Shown: positions 21,652 through 30,684 of the stretch, piece after piece
Layout: each line of letters opens with the position of its first letter
How positions within the stretch are numbered: position 1 is the first letter of the stretch
Assembly: GCA_964035575.1 (NCBI GenBank)
Contig: OZ037913.1
Location: forward strand, 372,001 to 436,000
Direction of reading: 5' to 3'
DNA from: Rhynchopus sp. YZ270_cl-10
Taxonomy: Eukaryota > Euglenozoa > Diplonemea > Diplonemida > Diplonemidae
Length of the DNA: 64,000 bases
Translations under genes and position numbers: made by a program
Notes under the pieces: generated by a model
Seen by the model: only the letters and a program-made list of their open reading frames with translations
Told to the model about the DNA's origin: nothing
Database searches by the model: none

Positions 21652-21762
21652 CCTATCTCACCCGGGAAGTCATGATCCTGGGCATCCACTGATCCCCGTT
21701 CGTTAGCTGACGAATGGAGGCGGGAGGACGTAGTAGTGGTATCCACGAAAACGAGAGATAGG
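21652..21762 (-). ncRNA. Candidate structured RNA next to the rRNA segment
   Basis: On the minus strand an 8-bp stem, CCTATCTC with GAGATAGG, closes a 111-base segment. Inside are a GTGGATACCAC palindrome and an ATTCGT...ACGAA hairpin. It is free of the T-tracts usual in spacers here. Length and some blocks recall 5S rRNA, but the internal promoter region does not match well, so I do not name it. It could be a small rRNA piece or an unrelated hairpin. Confidence 0.25.
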
Positions 21763-21994
21763 CGAGGAACGGCTACGTGGAGCTCACACGAGAGAAAAGC
21801 GAGGTGTCTACACGTTATCAATTTTTTTTTTTCAGAACAAAAATATACAAAAGAACGGCAGATCGAACAGTAAAAATAAAAAAAAACACAAAACAACAAA
21901 CGCGCACAAAAGAAATCCTAAAAAAAAGCCCCCCTTTGTATTTTTAACCTCTTTCCGAGATGTGCGCCATTTGCATTACACAGAGAGAGACATT

Positions 21995-22105
21995 ACCAAT
22001 ACTTCATAATCCATCCAGTGGTAGTTCTCATCATCTTATCGCGGCACTGTCCGATCGGACAACCGTAGATACCAGGGACTAGAAATGGGAGTTCCTCTCG
22101 TACTA
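21995..22105 (-). rRNA. Large-subunit rRNA 3'-domain segment with the sarcin-ricin loop
   Basis: Reading the minus strand from 22104, AGTACGAGAGGAA is the universally conserved sarcin-ricin loop. About 30 bases later TGGTATCTACGGTTGTCCGA and TCGGACAGTGCCGCGA match the next LSU helix, which in yeast contains GCGGCTGTC and GCATTGCCGCGA in the same order. ACTGGATGGATTATGAAG then matches the CTGGATTATGGCTG block. Upstream, GGGTTTAGA also occurs in LSU rRNA, but the sequence between is not conserved. The rest of the LSU is absent. This is either one piece of a fragmented nuclear LSU rRNA, as Euglenozoa are known to have, or a diverged pseudogene fragment. It is the only recognised gene-like feature on the minus strand. 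Confidence 0.65.
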
Positions 22106-22224
22106 CCCCATATTGCTCTTCTAAACCCAAAAATCGCTTTGCAAGAATAGCGAAGCGGGGAAAGCCAACTACTCTAAAGACAATACCAAAGGTGGGGGAG
22201 GGGTGGAAAATAATTTACAAAAAA

Positions 22225-23674
22225 ATGTCGCGTCGTGTTGAGATGATTGAGAGCCACTTGGGTTCGACAGAAAGGAACGTGCGCCAGACTGCTTCTACCG
22301 TGGAGCTGGAGGAGGCGAAGGCTGTGGCAACGATACGCACCCTTGCGGGGAAGCATGGTCTGGACATCTCAGGCGGACGCATCAGGCGGACAAGCTCACG
22401 TTGTTGCCTCGGAGTCGAGCACGGTGACTACAACGGCACGGAGCTCTTCGGGGTGGGCACGGACCGCTTCATCTGGCTCGGCTACAAGCCACGCAACGAC
22501 AACCAGGTCCGTATTGTCTCGGGCAACTTCGAAAAGGACGGCGTCGTACAGTGGACCCTCGGGGATGTCCCGCCACCACGTATGTTCCCCGCCACCCCAC
22601 CCCTCCTCTCACTATTCTCTCAAATATTTTGCATGAGCTCGGCTGAGATGCGTTTTTAGCACTACTCTTTAACTTTTTTTTACAGAAAGCGAGCAAAACG
22701 CACACTCCTGGGCACGCTTCGCCTTCGGCTCCGACTATGTGATGCACAACAACGGATACTCCCTCCGCCGTGGCTTCGATGCCGTGGTCATTGGGAACAT
22801 CCCTGGAGGCGGTATGTCGCGCAGTGCGTCGCTCTCGATCAACCTGGTGCTCACGCTGATGGAGGTCAACAACCTTGCCCCGAAACGCATTCCGCTCAAC
22901 GCTGACAACAAAAGCTACGAAATCGTTGACCTCGCTCGCGAGATTGAAACGAAGTACATTGGGTCGCCCTCTGGCAACCTCGACCAGATCATGATCTACT
23001 ACGCCAAGGCTGGGCTGGGCACGCACTATCTCCCTGCCACCAATGAGGTACGCTACGTCCCTCTTGGCTGCGATGCCTCCACCTTCACCATCGGAGCATT
23101 GGACACCGGAACCGACCGTCCTGGCCTCGAAAAGAGCACCTACAAGGTTAGAAAGGACGAATGTGATGCACTCTCAGCGCTCCTCTCCAAGCGTTATCCC
23201 AACGTAAAAACGCTCGGTGACGTGACAGACGCACAGTACGCCGAGGTTCTGCGGGAGATCGCACCACAAAGCGCTGCGCACCAAGCAATGGTCGATAGGT
23301 TAACCTACATCAAAGGTGCGAGAGAGCGTTTCCACACAATGTTGAACGCATGGAAGAGCGGTGACGTGGCGACAGTAGGTGCAGTGTTCAGAGAGGACGG
23401 GCATGGTCTCAGGGATCAGTACAAAATTTCGGGTCCAGAGCTTGAATGTATGTGTGACATTGTGCGGTCTGTCCCAGGTGTGTTGGGAGAGAGGATGCTG
23501 GGAGGCGGTGACAAAGGAGCATCGGGCTGTCTTATCCAGGCGGGGAGCGAGCAGCACGTTCTCGCAGCAGTGGCGACAGCGTACCCAAGGTGCTACCCGG
23601 CAATGAAAGATAAGTACGCAGTCCACTTTGTCAAGGTGTGTAAAAAATATTTGTTTCTTCCCCCCTTTGCATGA
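22225..23674 (+). CDS. Galactokinase-family GHMP sugar kinase
   Basis: A GHMP kinase of the galactokinase type, which phosphorylates C1 of galactose or a related sugar with ATP. Exons: 22225-22579 and 22686 onward, with a GTATGT...TTTACAG intron whose phase fits (codon CAA is split). Motif 1 is GVEHGDYNG (63-71), motif 2 GGGMSRSAS (159-167), the GNLDQ aspartate is residue 218, and the C-terminal GERMLGGGDKGASGCLI corresponds to motif 3. Deviations are SRSAS for SSSAS and DKGAS for the usual FGG-type bases of motif 3, so sugar specificity is open. The end is uncertain: either reading continues to the stop at 23674 (447 residues) or a GTGTGT donor at 23636 opens another intron, possibly to GGGTGCGAGGG near 23721. 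The first 40 residues show no signal peptide. In Euglenozoa such kinases may be glycosomal, but I see no clear targeting signal. Confidence 0.75.
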
Positions 23675-23749
23675 GCACCGAGTTGCGTTATAGCGTTTCA
23701 ACTACTCTTTGTTTCAAAAGGGTGGGTGCGAGGGTTGGGAAAAAAGAAA

Positions 23750-23821
23750 GTGGAGGGTTTGCACAAACTGTGGCAACACAACCGAGGCAACTACACTACT
23801 CCAGCAATTTATCAAAGAAAA
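23750..23821 (+). repeat. Family B interspersed repeat
   Basis: AGTGGAGGGTTTGCACAAAC then TGTGGCAACACAACCGAGGC and ACTACTCCAGCAATTTATCA. It follows the end of the galactokinase-type gene. Confidence 0.7.
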
Positions 23822-24516
23822 AACTAATATAGTAAGTGTTGGCATCACCTTTAGTAGGTGACTCTGCAGGCTTAGGTTCATTTTCTCCCCCAACCCCCTC
23901 TTTTTTTTATGTTTTGAATGACATTTATTTGAACACAGGTTTGCGATGGTGTCACATCTCTGGACGGGAGGCTGTGAGAGGGTAGGGAGAGTTCTCTCAA
24001 AAAAAAAATTTCTTTTTTTGTGAAGAAATAAAGTTTGCTCTTCCGGGTTGAGGATGACCTGCGTCTATACCTTTTACAGTACATAGGCTTACGGCCGACA
24101 TTGAGTACAACAAAAAGGAAAAAGATGAGTGAAGTTCTTCTGTGACAATTATGTGTGCCCTTATATTTTTTTTGTGAAATACCATAATGCAAAATTCTCG
24201 TTCAGCAAAAAAACCCCCCCCTCTCCACCCCCCTTTCCTGCTATGTTTTGTTAACAAACAATACAGCATTTTTTAAACATAACGTACAGACTCTCACCTA
24301 CCAAAGGGTACTTCGGTGATTGTCGACAAAACAACAACAACAACAAAACACAAACGTTTATTCCCTCCCTCCTCCTCCCCCCCTCTCCCCGCCTTCTGGC
24401 GTGATAATTATTGACGTGGTGTATTGACGTTGAGATAAACATCGTTGATGATTTATTTTCTTCTTTTGCCAATGACTACACAACAAAAAGGGCAAAGGGG
24501 CGTATGGAGTGGGATG

Positions 24517-25388
24517 CAGTGGTCGCGCTAATTATGGGAAAAAATGGGGAAAAAATGGATTTCGGGTACGGAAAAACGTTCCTTGAAAAGGTTAGCTGGG
24601 GAGGCCCGGAAACCCCGTTTTGTGGCATTTCCGGGCCAATCCCGGCTTGTGGTGGGGTATATACGGAAAAATGGACAAAATTTTAGTGACTTAAATTTTC
24701 GCAAAATATGAACCCATACTCGTAAACAAGGGTCATTTTCAGGAAAATTCGGAAAATTCCGAGATTTGGAAGCAATTTTTCTCCTGAAAATCAGTGGGTT
24801 TTCAGCCCCAAAACATACCGCGATTGGAATTTCCGGAATCCGTCCGCACTGTGGTGGGGTCACTTTGCCGAAATGGCCAATTTTTTGGTTTTGGTCAAAA
24901 TCCATGTGGGTAAAGAGGGCCAAGGTAAATCCCACAACCAGATTTTCTCTCCCTGATCCTGACGTCTTGCAACATGAAAATGCGCGAAAACACCGGCATT
25001 TGCATTTCCGGAATCCGTCCGTTCTGTGGTGGGGTCAATTTGACGAAATGGACAAGTTCTTGGTTTTGGTCAAACCCCGTCAGTGTAAGGTAAAGGGGGC
25101 AAGTGTTTGCCTGAAGAAACTGGAAGGGAACAGGCAGCGCCGCAGGCGCACGGTAACCAACTTTTTTTTTTTCTCTTTTCTTTTTTCTCCTCTTTCTTTT
25201 GACTTTCCGAGCCAATTGCATTCCACGGCGGGGTCACATGTATATGCAAGTCCACTATGTGGTGGTCTTACTCAACAATATTAGAACTTCTGGTTTCTTA
25301 ATGAAATCCCCGTACTGCAAAAAAAAAACGTTCCTACCAAAACCCCCAAAAATCCCGGGATGAGGGATGGACTTTAGCGCGAGCCCTG
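24517..25388. mobile_element. 872-bp hAT-like non-autonomous element
   Basis: Starts CAGTGGTCGCGCTAATTATG and ends with the inverted partner of CAGGGCTCGCGCTAAAGTCC. It is flanked by a perfect 8-bp duplication GTGGGATG (24509-24516 and 25389-25396). An 8-bp duplication with CAGTGG/CAGGGC ends is typical of the hAT superfamily. Inside are three copies of dispersed repeat C (about 24620, 24825, 24990) and one of repeat D (25127-25250). No transposase seen. Confidence 0.75.
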
Positions 25389-25812
25389 GTGGGATGTGGC
25401 TTTTTTTTTCTTTTTTTTTTTCTTCTTTTTGTGCTTCAAATGGTTAGCATCGTATGTCTGTCGGAGGTGCCTGCGCTCAACAGATACCATTTATTTTATT
25501 TTATTTTGTAAGAGAGACTTAGGATCATCTTATGAACCCTCTTCTACTATTTTCATCCCCTCCCGCAAGCAGCGGTATCGGGGCGACTCTCTCCTCTGCT
25601 CTCAAAATATTGAAACACAAAAAAAGGCAAACACCATTTCTTCACCCCCCTCAAACACAGCAGCCTTGGAATAATTCTATGCTTCACTCATATCCTGAAG
25701 CCGTTTTCAATCTAAATACTTTTCACCCCCCTCTTCTCCCTTCCCTCTCCCTCTCTCTCACCACCTCTTAGCAGGCGTGGGCACCGCCTTCCTTTCCCCC
25801 CCTTTTCAAATA

Positions 25813-28496
25813 ATGGACCCTGACCGCCCTGAACGTGACTCCAACGAGACGTCGTGCCTACCTGAAACCTTGCAGGAATATGCGTCACAACGTGGTGACA
25901 TCGTGCTCCCAGCGTTACCTCCAGTGCTCCCTTTCAAAGCGGATCATGCAGCAGCAGTGTTGTACCGCAAAAAGCGGAAGCAAGACACATCATTTGAAGC
26001 AGATCTTACGACCTCTATGCACGCATCGTTGCACGTTAAAAAGCGTCCCAAGGTGTTGGGGAAGGAGGGTTATTCTGATACAGGGTTTTTTGGTGCGTGG
26101 ACTTCAGAGGTGCAGAGCAAGCCGAAGCATGCGCCATCACGGAAAAGAGCCAGAACCGTCCCAGAGCAATCACCGCAGCCTGCTTCCTGGACGCCGGAGG
26201 AGAGAAGAAGGAATTTAATGCTAATGAAAAGCGTTCTGACCCAAGAAGAGCACGACAAAGCAAGGCAGTTGGGCCCGCGCTTTTTTACAAATGAAGAGAC
26301 AAAATCGGCGGGCGCATCTCTGCGGATGGAGAACGACAAATTTATTAATTACACTGCAAATCTTGCCACAGTATGCAACCTATGCAAGCGAACCAAGACG
26401 AAACACAACCACATGAACGAGCTGTTTCTGCTTTCCCCGGTCCTCGATTTTTATAATCGACAGAACGAATTGAAGTGGGGGGGCCATCTCAAGCCAGGAT
26501 CCACACCGAAGGAATGCCAACACATCCCTCACATCCCTTTTGACAACGAGAAGGGCAGACGGTACCCTCATGAGGTCATTGGCGTTGAACAGCTGCAGGC
26601 ATATGGCGAGGTGGGGCGGGTTTATTTGGCAGTTCCTCCGGCTGTCGCGACAAATGGCGGAGTATCACGCCAGGTGGACTGCAGGCTGGGGGTTGAAGAG
26701 CGCGAACAGATGAGTCTCGCTGGGATCCGCAGCCACCTCTTCTTCCCTGCGCGTGGAGGTACCGGTGAGTCAGACCAGTTTATCACCCAAGAGACCGCTC
26801 CTGTAGAGCAGCCTATCCGAAGAAGGGAAAGTACCCACACCGAAGCGGAACCAGGCTACAGAAGAAAACCTACCGTGCAACAGAACAGTTTTGTTCATAG
26901 TGAGGCTGGGGTGACAGATGCGCAGGACACCCTTCGTGCAGGTCTGTTCTCTCCAGAGAAGGTTCTAGGTGTTCCGTTGGTAAAGGATGGTCTCATTGCT
27001 GCAGGGCTCAAAAAGGTGCTGCGTGAGGTAGAAGGGGTCGAGGTGGTGGCTGCATTGACGCCTGCGGTGCTTGCGAAGTTGACACATAGGCCAGCAGCGC
27101 AGAGTACAGTAAACATCCCGATTGTTGCAAGAAAAGAAGGAAACACAATAGTACTGACCTTTGGAAAGTCCTTTAAGACAGGGTGGGTGCGTCCGAAGGA
27201 GGTTAATCAGAAGTTCTTTAAGCGTGGTGTGATAAATGATGTGCTTCTCGGAAAGCATCGTGAGGAGCGTGGGAAGCCGCGGCCGTCGGAGGAGGAGGGT
27301 GCGTGGCAGAATTTTTCAATGTCCATCAACGGCGCGGAGAACCCAGAGCTGTCGGACTTCGACCCTACTGCCATATCCAGCGAACCATCTGAAACGAAAT
27401 TCCCTTCAGACGACCATCCATACGAGCACTACTCTTACAGCCGTGCAGGCTTTAGCAGCAAAAGCGCGAAGAAAAATAGAATACAGCTTGTACTTCGTAG
27501 CAAAACGCACGCAAAGCGGGAAGACACAAACGAGCCTATCTTTGTGCACGCTCATATGGAGTACTGTTGCAAGCCTGAATTGGTATGATTGAGGGGACAG
27601 TGGTAAATTTTTTTTTTGAAAAAAAAGTTTGAGCCCTTTGAGTGAAAAGTGTACAGTCTGTTGATCAATGTGCTGGAGGTCGTTGCCGTTTCTTTTTCGG
27701 ATTTCTCGAAAAAAATAAAGCAACAAAAAAATAACAACCCCCATCACAGTTTGCAGCAGATGACCCGCAAGGGTTTCTTCTTGAGGATTATTCAAACTGT
27801 GAGTTGGTCCGTCTGTGGTGGGCATTGACAATGCGAAAGAAGGGTATGTAGCACGGCACTGCTCTCCCCTATTACCCCTCCCTTGATTTCTCTGTGGGAT
27901 TCATATTAAAAAAAAAAAAAATATCACTGAAAATACGAGATTGCGTCCACCAGAGGCGTTTTGCACATTTTTTACTACTATTTTACTTTGGGAGACTTTC
28001 CAACACAAAACCACTCCACACAGGACACTCCGCTTTGGTGGCAAGGGTGAATGGATACACCAGCAGTGTTATTTCGTGGGACTCGGTGAGTCTTGACTTT
28101 GTGACAAAGAAGCTGAACTCACGTTTGGTTGGGGATTCATGGGACATCGGGACGGTGCTTCCTTCTATCGCATCGTCTGTGATAGGATCTATTGAGTCTG
28201 CGGTGAGGAAGGTGGAGAAGGAGGGTGATCTTGGCGATGGCGAGTTTTTGCTGACCATCACTGACAAAGATATGCAGGTAGTGAAGGGAGGGGTGGGGGT
28301 GGTCACCCCGAAGCTGGGTGTCCACCTCTCGCGGCCCAAGAGTACGGAGCATGGAGGCATCGGGAAGTGGGGTGCGCAGCAGTACCCGCACACCTTCCAG
28401 ATCTTTACCCCGCTCGTAGCGTTTAAACCTGCAGGGCGTAATGTGTTGGACGTCGATGTTGTGGAGGCTGAGTCGGCCTTTTATACCAAAGAATAA
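25813..28496 (+). CDS. Three-exon gene with ICE2/NARG2-like C-terminal domain
   Basis: Exons 25813-27582, 27750-27843 and 28024-28496 give 778 residues. Donors are GTATGA and GTATGT, acceptors CACAG and CACACAG, and phases match, with a codon GGA split across the last junction. The C-terminal part (from about 575) reads PIFVHAHMEY, then CELVRLWWALTMRKK from the middle exon, then SALVARVNGYTSSVISWDSV and GEFLLTITDKDMQVVKG. That pattern matches my memory of the C-terminal domain of little elongation complex subunit 2 (ICE2/NARG2), a factor for Pol II and Pol III transcription of snRNA genes. The N-terminal half is low complexity and basic, with RKKRK, KKRPK and RKRAR nuclear-localisation-like clusters and a CNLCKRTKTKHNH cluster near residue 188 that could bind zinc. 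The middle exon was chosen because it restores frame and supplies the RLW motif. The family assignment is from memory and moderate. Confidence 0.6.
27939..27970 (+). repeat. Class H3 hairpin repeat inside an intron
   Basis: GATTGCGTCCACCAGAGGCG then TTTTGCACAT, in the second intron of the ICE2-like gene. Confidence 0.5.
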
Positions 28497-28517
28497 AAAC
28501 AAAAACAAATCAAAAAA

Positions 28518-28574
28518 ATATAGTGGAGTTCATCCTCGGGTGTCTACACTAATACAACCAAGTTTTCAAAAAAA
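28518..28574 (+). repeat. Family A interspersed repeat
   Basis: ATAGTGGAGTTCATCCTCGG then GTGTCTACACTAATACAACC and AAGTTTTCAAAAAA, 21 bases after the stop of the ICE2-like gene, so probably in its 3' UTR. The rest of the 28497-28887 spacer shows only A/T tracts and a short GGGGGTGTCCACCCCC hairpin. Confidence 0.65.
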
Positions 28575-28887
28575 ATAAAGTGCAACACAAAAGTATCCCC
28601 AACCTTTTTTGATGTAAACCACAAAAATGGATGTAGGACTGCATGGTTGGGGGTGTCCACCCCCGGTCATACCAAAGGTAGACTGTTCATGAGGGCTTTG
28701 TATTTCAACTCTGCTTTAGAAATGTTAGAGCAGGGGTTCCTCTGTGGGGGGGTGGTGATGTTCAATTCGCAAAGACCGCAAAAACAAACATCCTTTTTCA
28801 ACCATTTTTAAAAATATCACACCAACAGAACGGGAGGGGTGGCGGTGGTAGTTTGAAAAACACAAAAAATCTCCTTTTCTCCTGTGG

Positions 28888-30243
28888 ATGCATTTTAACA
28901 TAAACATTAACCTTGATAAGAACAAATCGGGTAAGCCTGAGGTAGGGGTTGAGGAGCAGGAGAATCGTGGTGCGTCTGCGTCTGGATCCCCTGGTGCTTC
29001 GGCTTCGTCTCAGATGCAACAACAGCAACAACAACATCTCGGTCTGCAAGGCCAATCACACCAGCCTCTACCACTCCCTTATCATGACCAAGCAGTGCAG
29101 CCTCCCATGCAAATGAATCAGGGGTTCTCCGTACAGCCACAATACACAGGAACACCAACGCAAATGACCCACTCCATGCAGCAGCAACTGCAGCTTCGGG
29201 ATTTGTACACAAAGTTTACCCTTCTGCAACATAAGCTGGGTGAAGCGAACAACGCTCTTCTAGAGGCAAAGGCGGCAACGTTAAAGAAGGACGAAGAAGT
29301 GTTGTCCCGCGACCAAATCATTGCGGTGCTGACCCACACCATTCGGATGAAGGATAAAGAGATTGCAGCGAGGGATAGTGAAGTCTCACGACTTCGTTCA
29401 GAGATACAGAATATGTGTAGCGTGGCGTCTCCGCAAAGCGTAGGGAACACTCCTCAGGACCTTGCCGGAATTCTTCCGGTGATTTTACAGCTCGCTAAGG
29501 GGTCTTCAGAGAAGGATGACCTACGGGATAAAGTCATTGCGGAACAGTTTGAGTTGTTAAAAGGGATGGCGCAAAATGCAAGCAACAACCCGCCTTCCGC
29601 GATCCCACCACCCAGCCCGCTTCGGATGGAACGCACCGTATCCACCCCACGACGTGCGGAAAGTGTCTCGAATATTAAGAGGCAGAGCTCTGTTCGATCG
29701 GTACCGTCACCACCCCAGCCAGGGATGCCTAGTGTACAGGAGTACGATGTGTTCGGATCTGGTGTCTTTCCTGCGGACAGAATAAACACTGCAATCCAAA
29801 TTCCAAACGAAGAGGTTTCCCTAGGTGGTCTAAGCGGTGCGCAGACCCCAATGGGTGGTGGGGGAGGGGTAGGTTCGAGCTACCCTGCTTCCATTGCGAT
29901 GTCCGTTTCGCGAGGAGGTTCTTTTGTTTCAAACCAATGCCCACCCCATAGGGGTTCCACACCTACAGCGCCTGCTGACAAACACAACACAGCCATTGTA
30001 GCCCCGGGGGATGAGCTTGACTTAGATGCGTTAGTAAACTCGCTCAGTACCTTGCAGCCGGAAGGGCTAAGTGAACAGCAAAAAAGCATTATCGCAGAAT
30101 CGCTGAGATCAAGCAGGCAGGGTAGTAGAAGAAACTCTGCAGTTCCCACCCCAGTTATGATGCCAGCCGCAAAACGTAACACCGCGATCGAAGTTCCCGG
30201 TGACGAAGTTGATATTGACTCCCAATATTCATTGGGGAAGTAA
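28888..30243 (+). CDS. Unrecognised coiled-coil protein with a triple NTAI...PGDE motif
   Basis: The product is 451 residues and I do not recognise a family. The first 105 residues are rich in Gln, Pro and Ser with a Q-run (MQQQQQQHL). Residues about 107-180 are strongly coiled-coil (LLQHKLGEANNALLEAKAAT and RDSEVSRLRSEIQN). The C-terminal half is disordered and Ser/Pro rich but carries three spaced repeats: NTAIQIPNEEVSLGGL, NTAIVAPGDELDLDAL and NTAIEVPGDEVDIDSQ. Consensus is NTAI, two residues, PGDEVDLD. They look like short linear binding motifs, three in one chain. Many RRAESVS- and RQGSRRNS-type sites are possible phosphorylation targets. No intron seen; the ATG at 28888 is the first in frame. 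Likely a cytoskeletal or scaffold protein, but that is a guess. Confidence 0.8.
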   Translation: MHFNININLDKNKSGKPEVGVEEQENRGASASGSPGASASSQMQQQQQQHLGLQGQSHQPLPLPYHDQAVQPPMQMNQGFSVQPQYTGTPTQMTHSMQQQLQLRDLYTKFTLLQHKLGEANNALLEAKAATLKKDEEVLSRDQIIAVLTHTIRMKDKEIAARDSEVSRLRSEIQNMCSVASPQSVGNTPQDLAGILPVILQLAKGSSEKDDLRDKVIAEQFELLKGMAQNASNNPPSAIPPPSPLRMERTVSTPRRAESVSNIKRQSSVRSVPSPPQPGMPSVQEYDVFGSGVFPADRINTAIQIPNEEVSLGGLSGAQTPMGGGGGVGSSYPASIAMSVSRGGSFVSNQCPPHRGSTPTAPADKHNTAIVAPGDELDLDALVNSLSTLQPEGLSEQQKSIIAESLRSSRQGSRRNSAVPTPVMMPAAKRNTAIEVPGDEVDIDSQYSLGK

Positions 30244-30370
30244 AAGCTTTGATTTGGGGAAAAAATGAAGAAAAAAATCCTCCAAAAAGACTCTCTCTAG
30301 GATGAGGTGAGAAAGACTCTAGAGGGAGGTTCGCAAAACCATGTTTTTTGTTTCTCTGTTTTTTTTTTCA

Positions 30371-30405
30371 AAGATTTGTGTGCACGAGAGGCGCATTAAT
30401 CTTAC
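30371..30405 (+). repeat. Class H2 hairpin repeat
   Basis: GATTTGTGTGCACGAGAGGC then GCATTAATCTTAC, followed by a long pyrimidine tract. It lies about 280 bases upstream of the next start codon. Confidence 0.6.
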
Positions 30406-30684
30406 TTTTGTATTCATGATGTGTTGTCTTTTTTTTCGCTTTCCCCCCTCCTTATTGTACAATGTTATTGAACCTCCTCTTTAAAAAAACAAATCTGCTT
30501 TTATCTCATCCAATCTCATCCCTCCCTTAGAGGTGTCGGAAGTGCAAATACACACTTCCATGAGTTGAAAACAACCTTCCTTCTACCTTAAAGATGATTT
30601 CACAGTTTAGATAGTCATTTTTTTTTTTTTACAAAACCTTTCATTTTGAAACCTCTAATTTTTCACATTTTCCCTTCTTCAGAG

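Larger units (their letters stand above)
23675..25812. other. Spacer with repeats and one hAT-like element
   Basis: No supportable gene. It contains a family B repeat (23750-23821), degenerate hairpin copies at about 23859 and 25512, an 872-bp element (24517-25388), and a pyrimidine tract ending CCTCTTAG at about 25771, just before the next gene. Confidence 0.55.

Noticed and set aside
21652-21762. 5S rRNA
   Set aside because: Length and closing stem fit, but the internal control region blocks are missing or shortened; kept only as an unnamed RNA candidate.
27583-28023. A single intron joining the first and last exon of the ICE2-like gene
   Set aside because: That splice gives a frame mismatch; inserting the 27750-27843 exon restores frame and supplies an expected motif.
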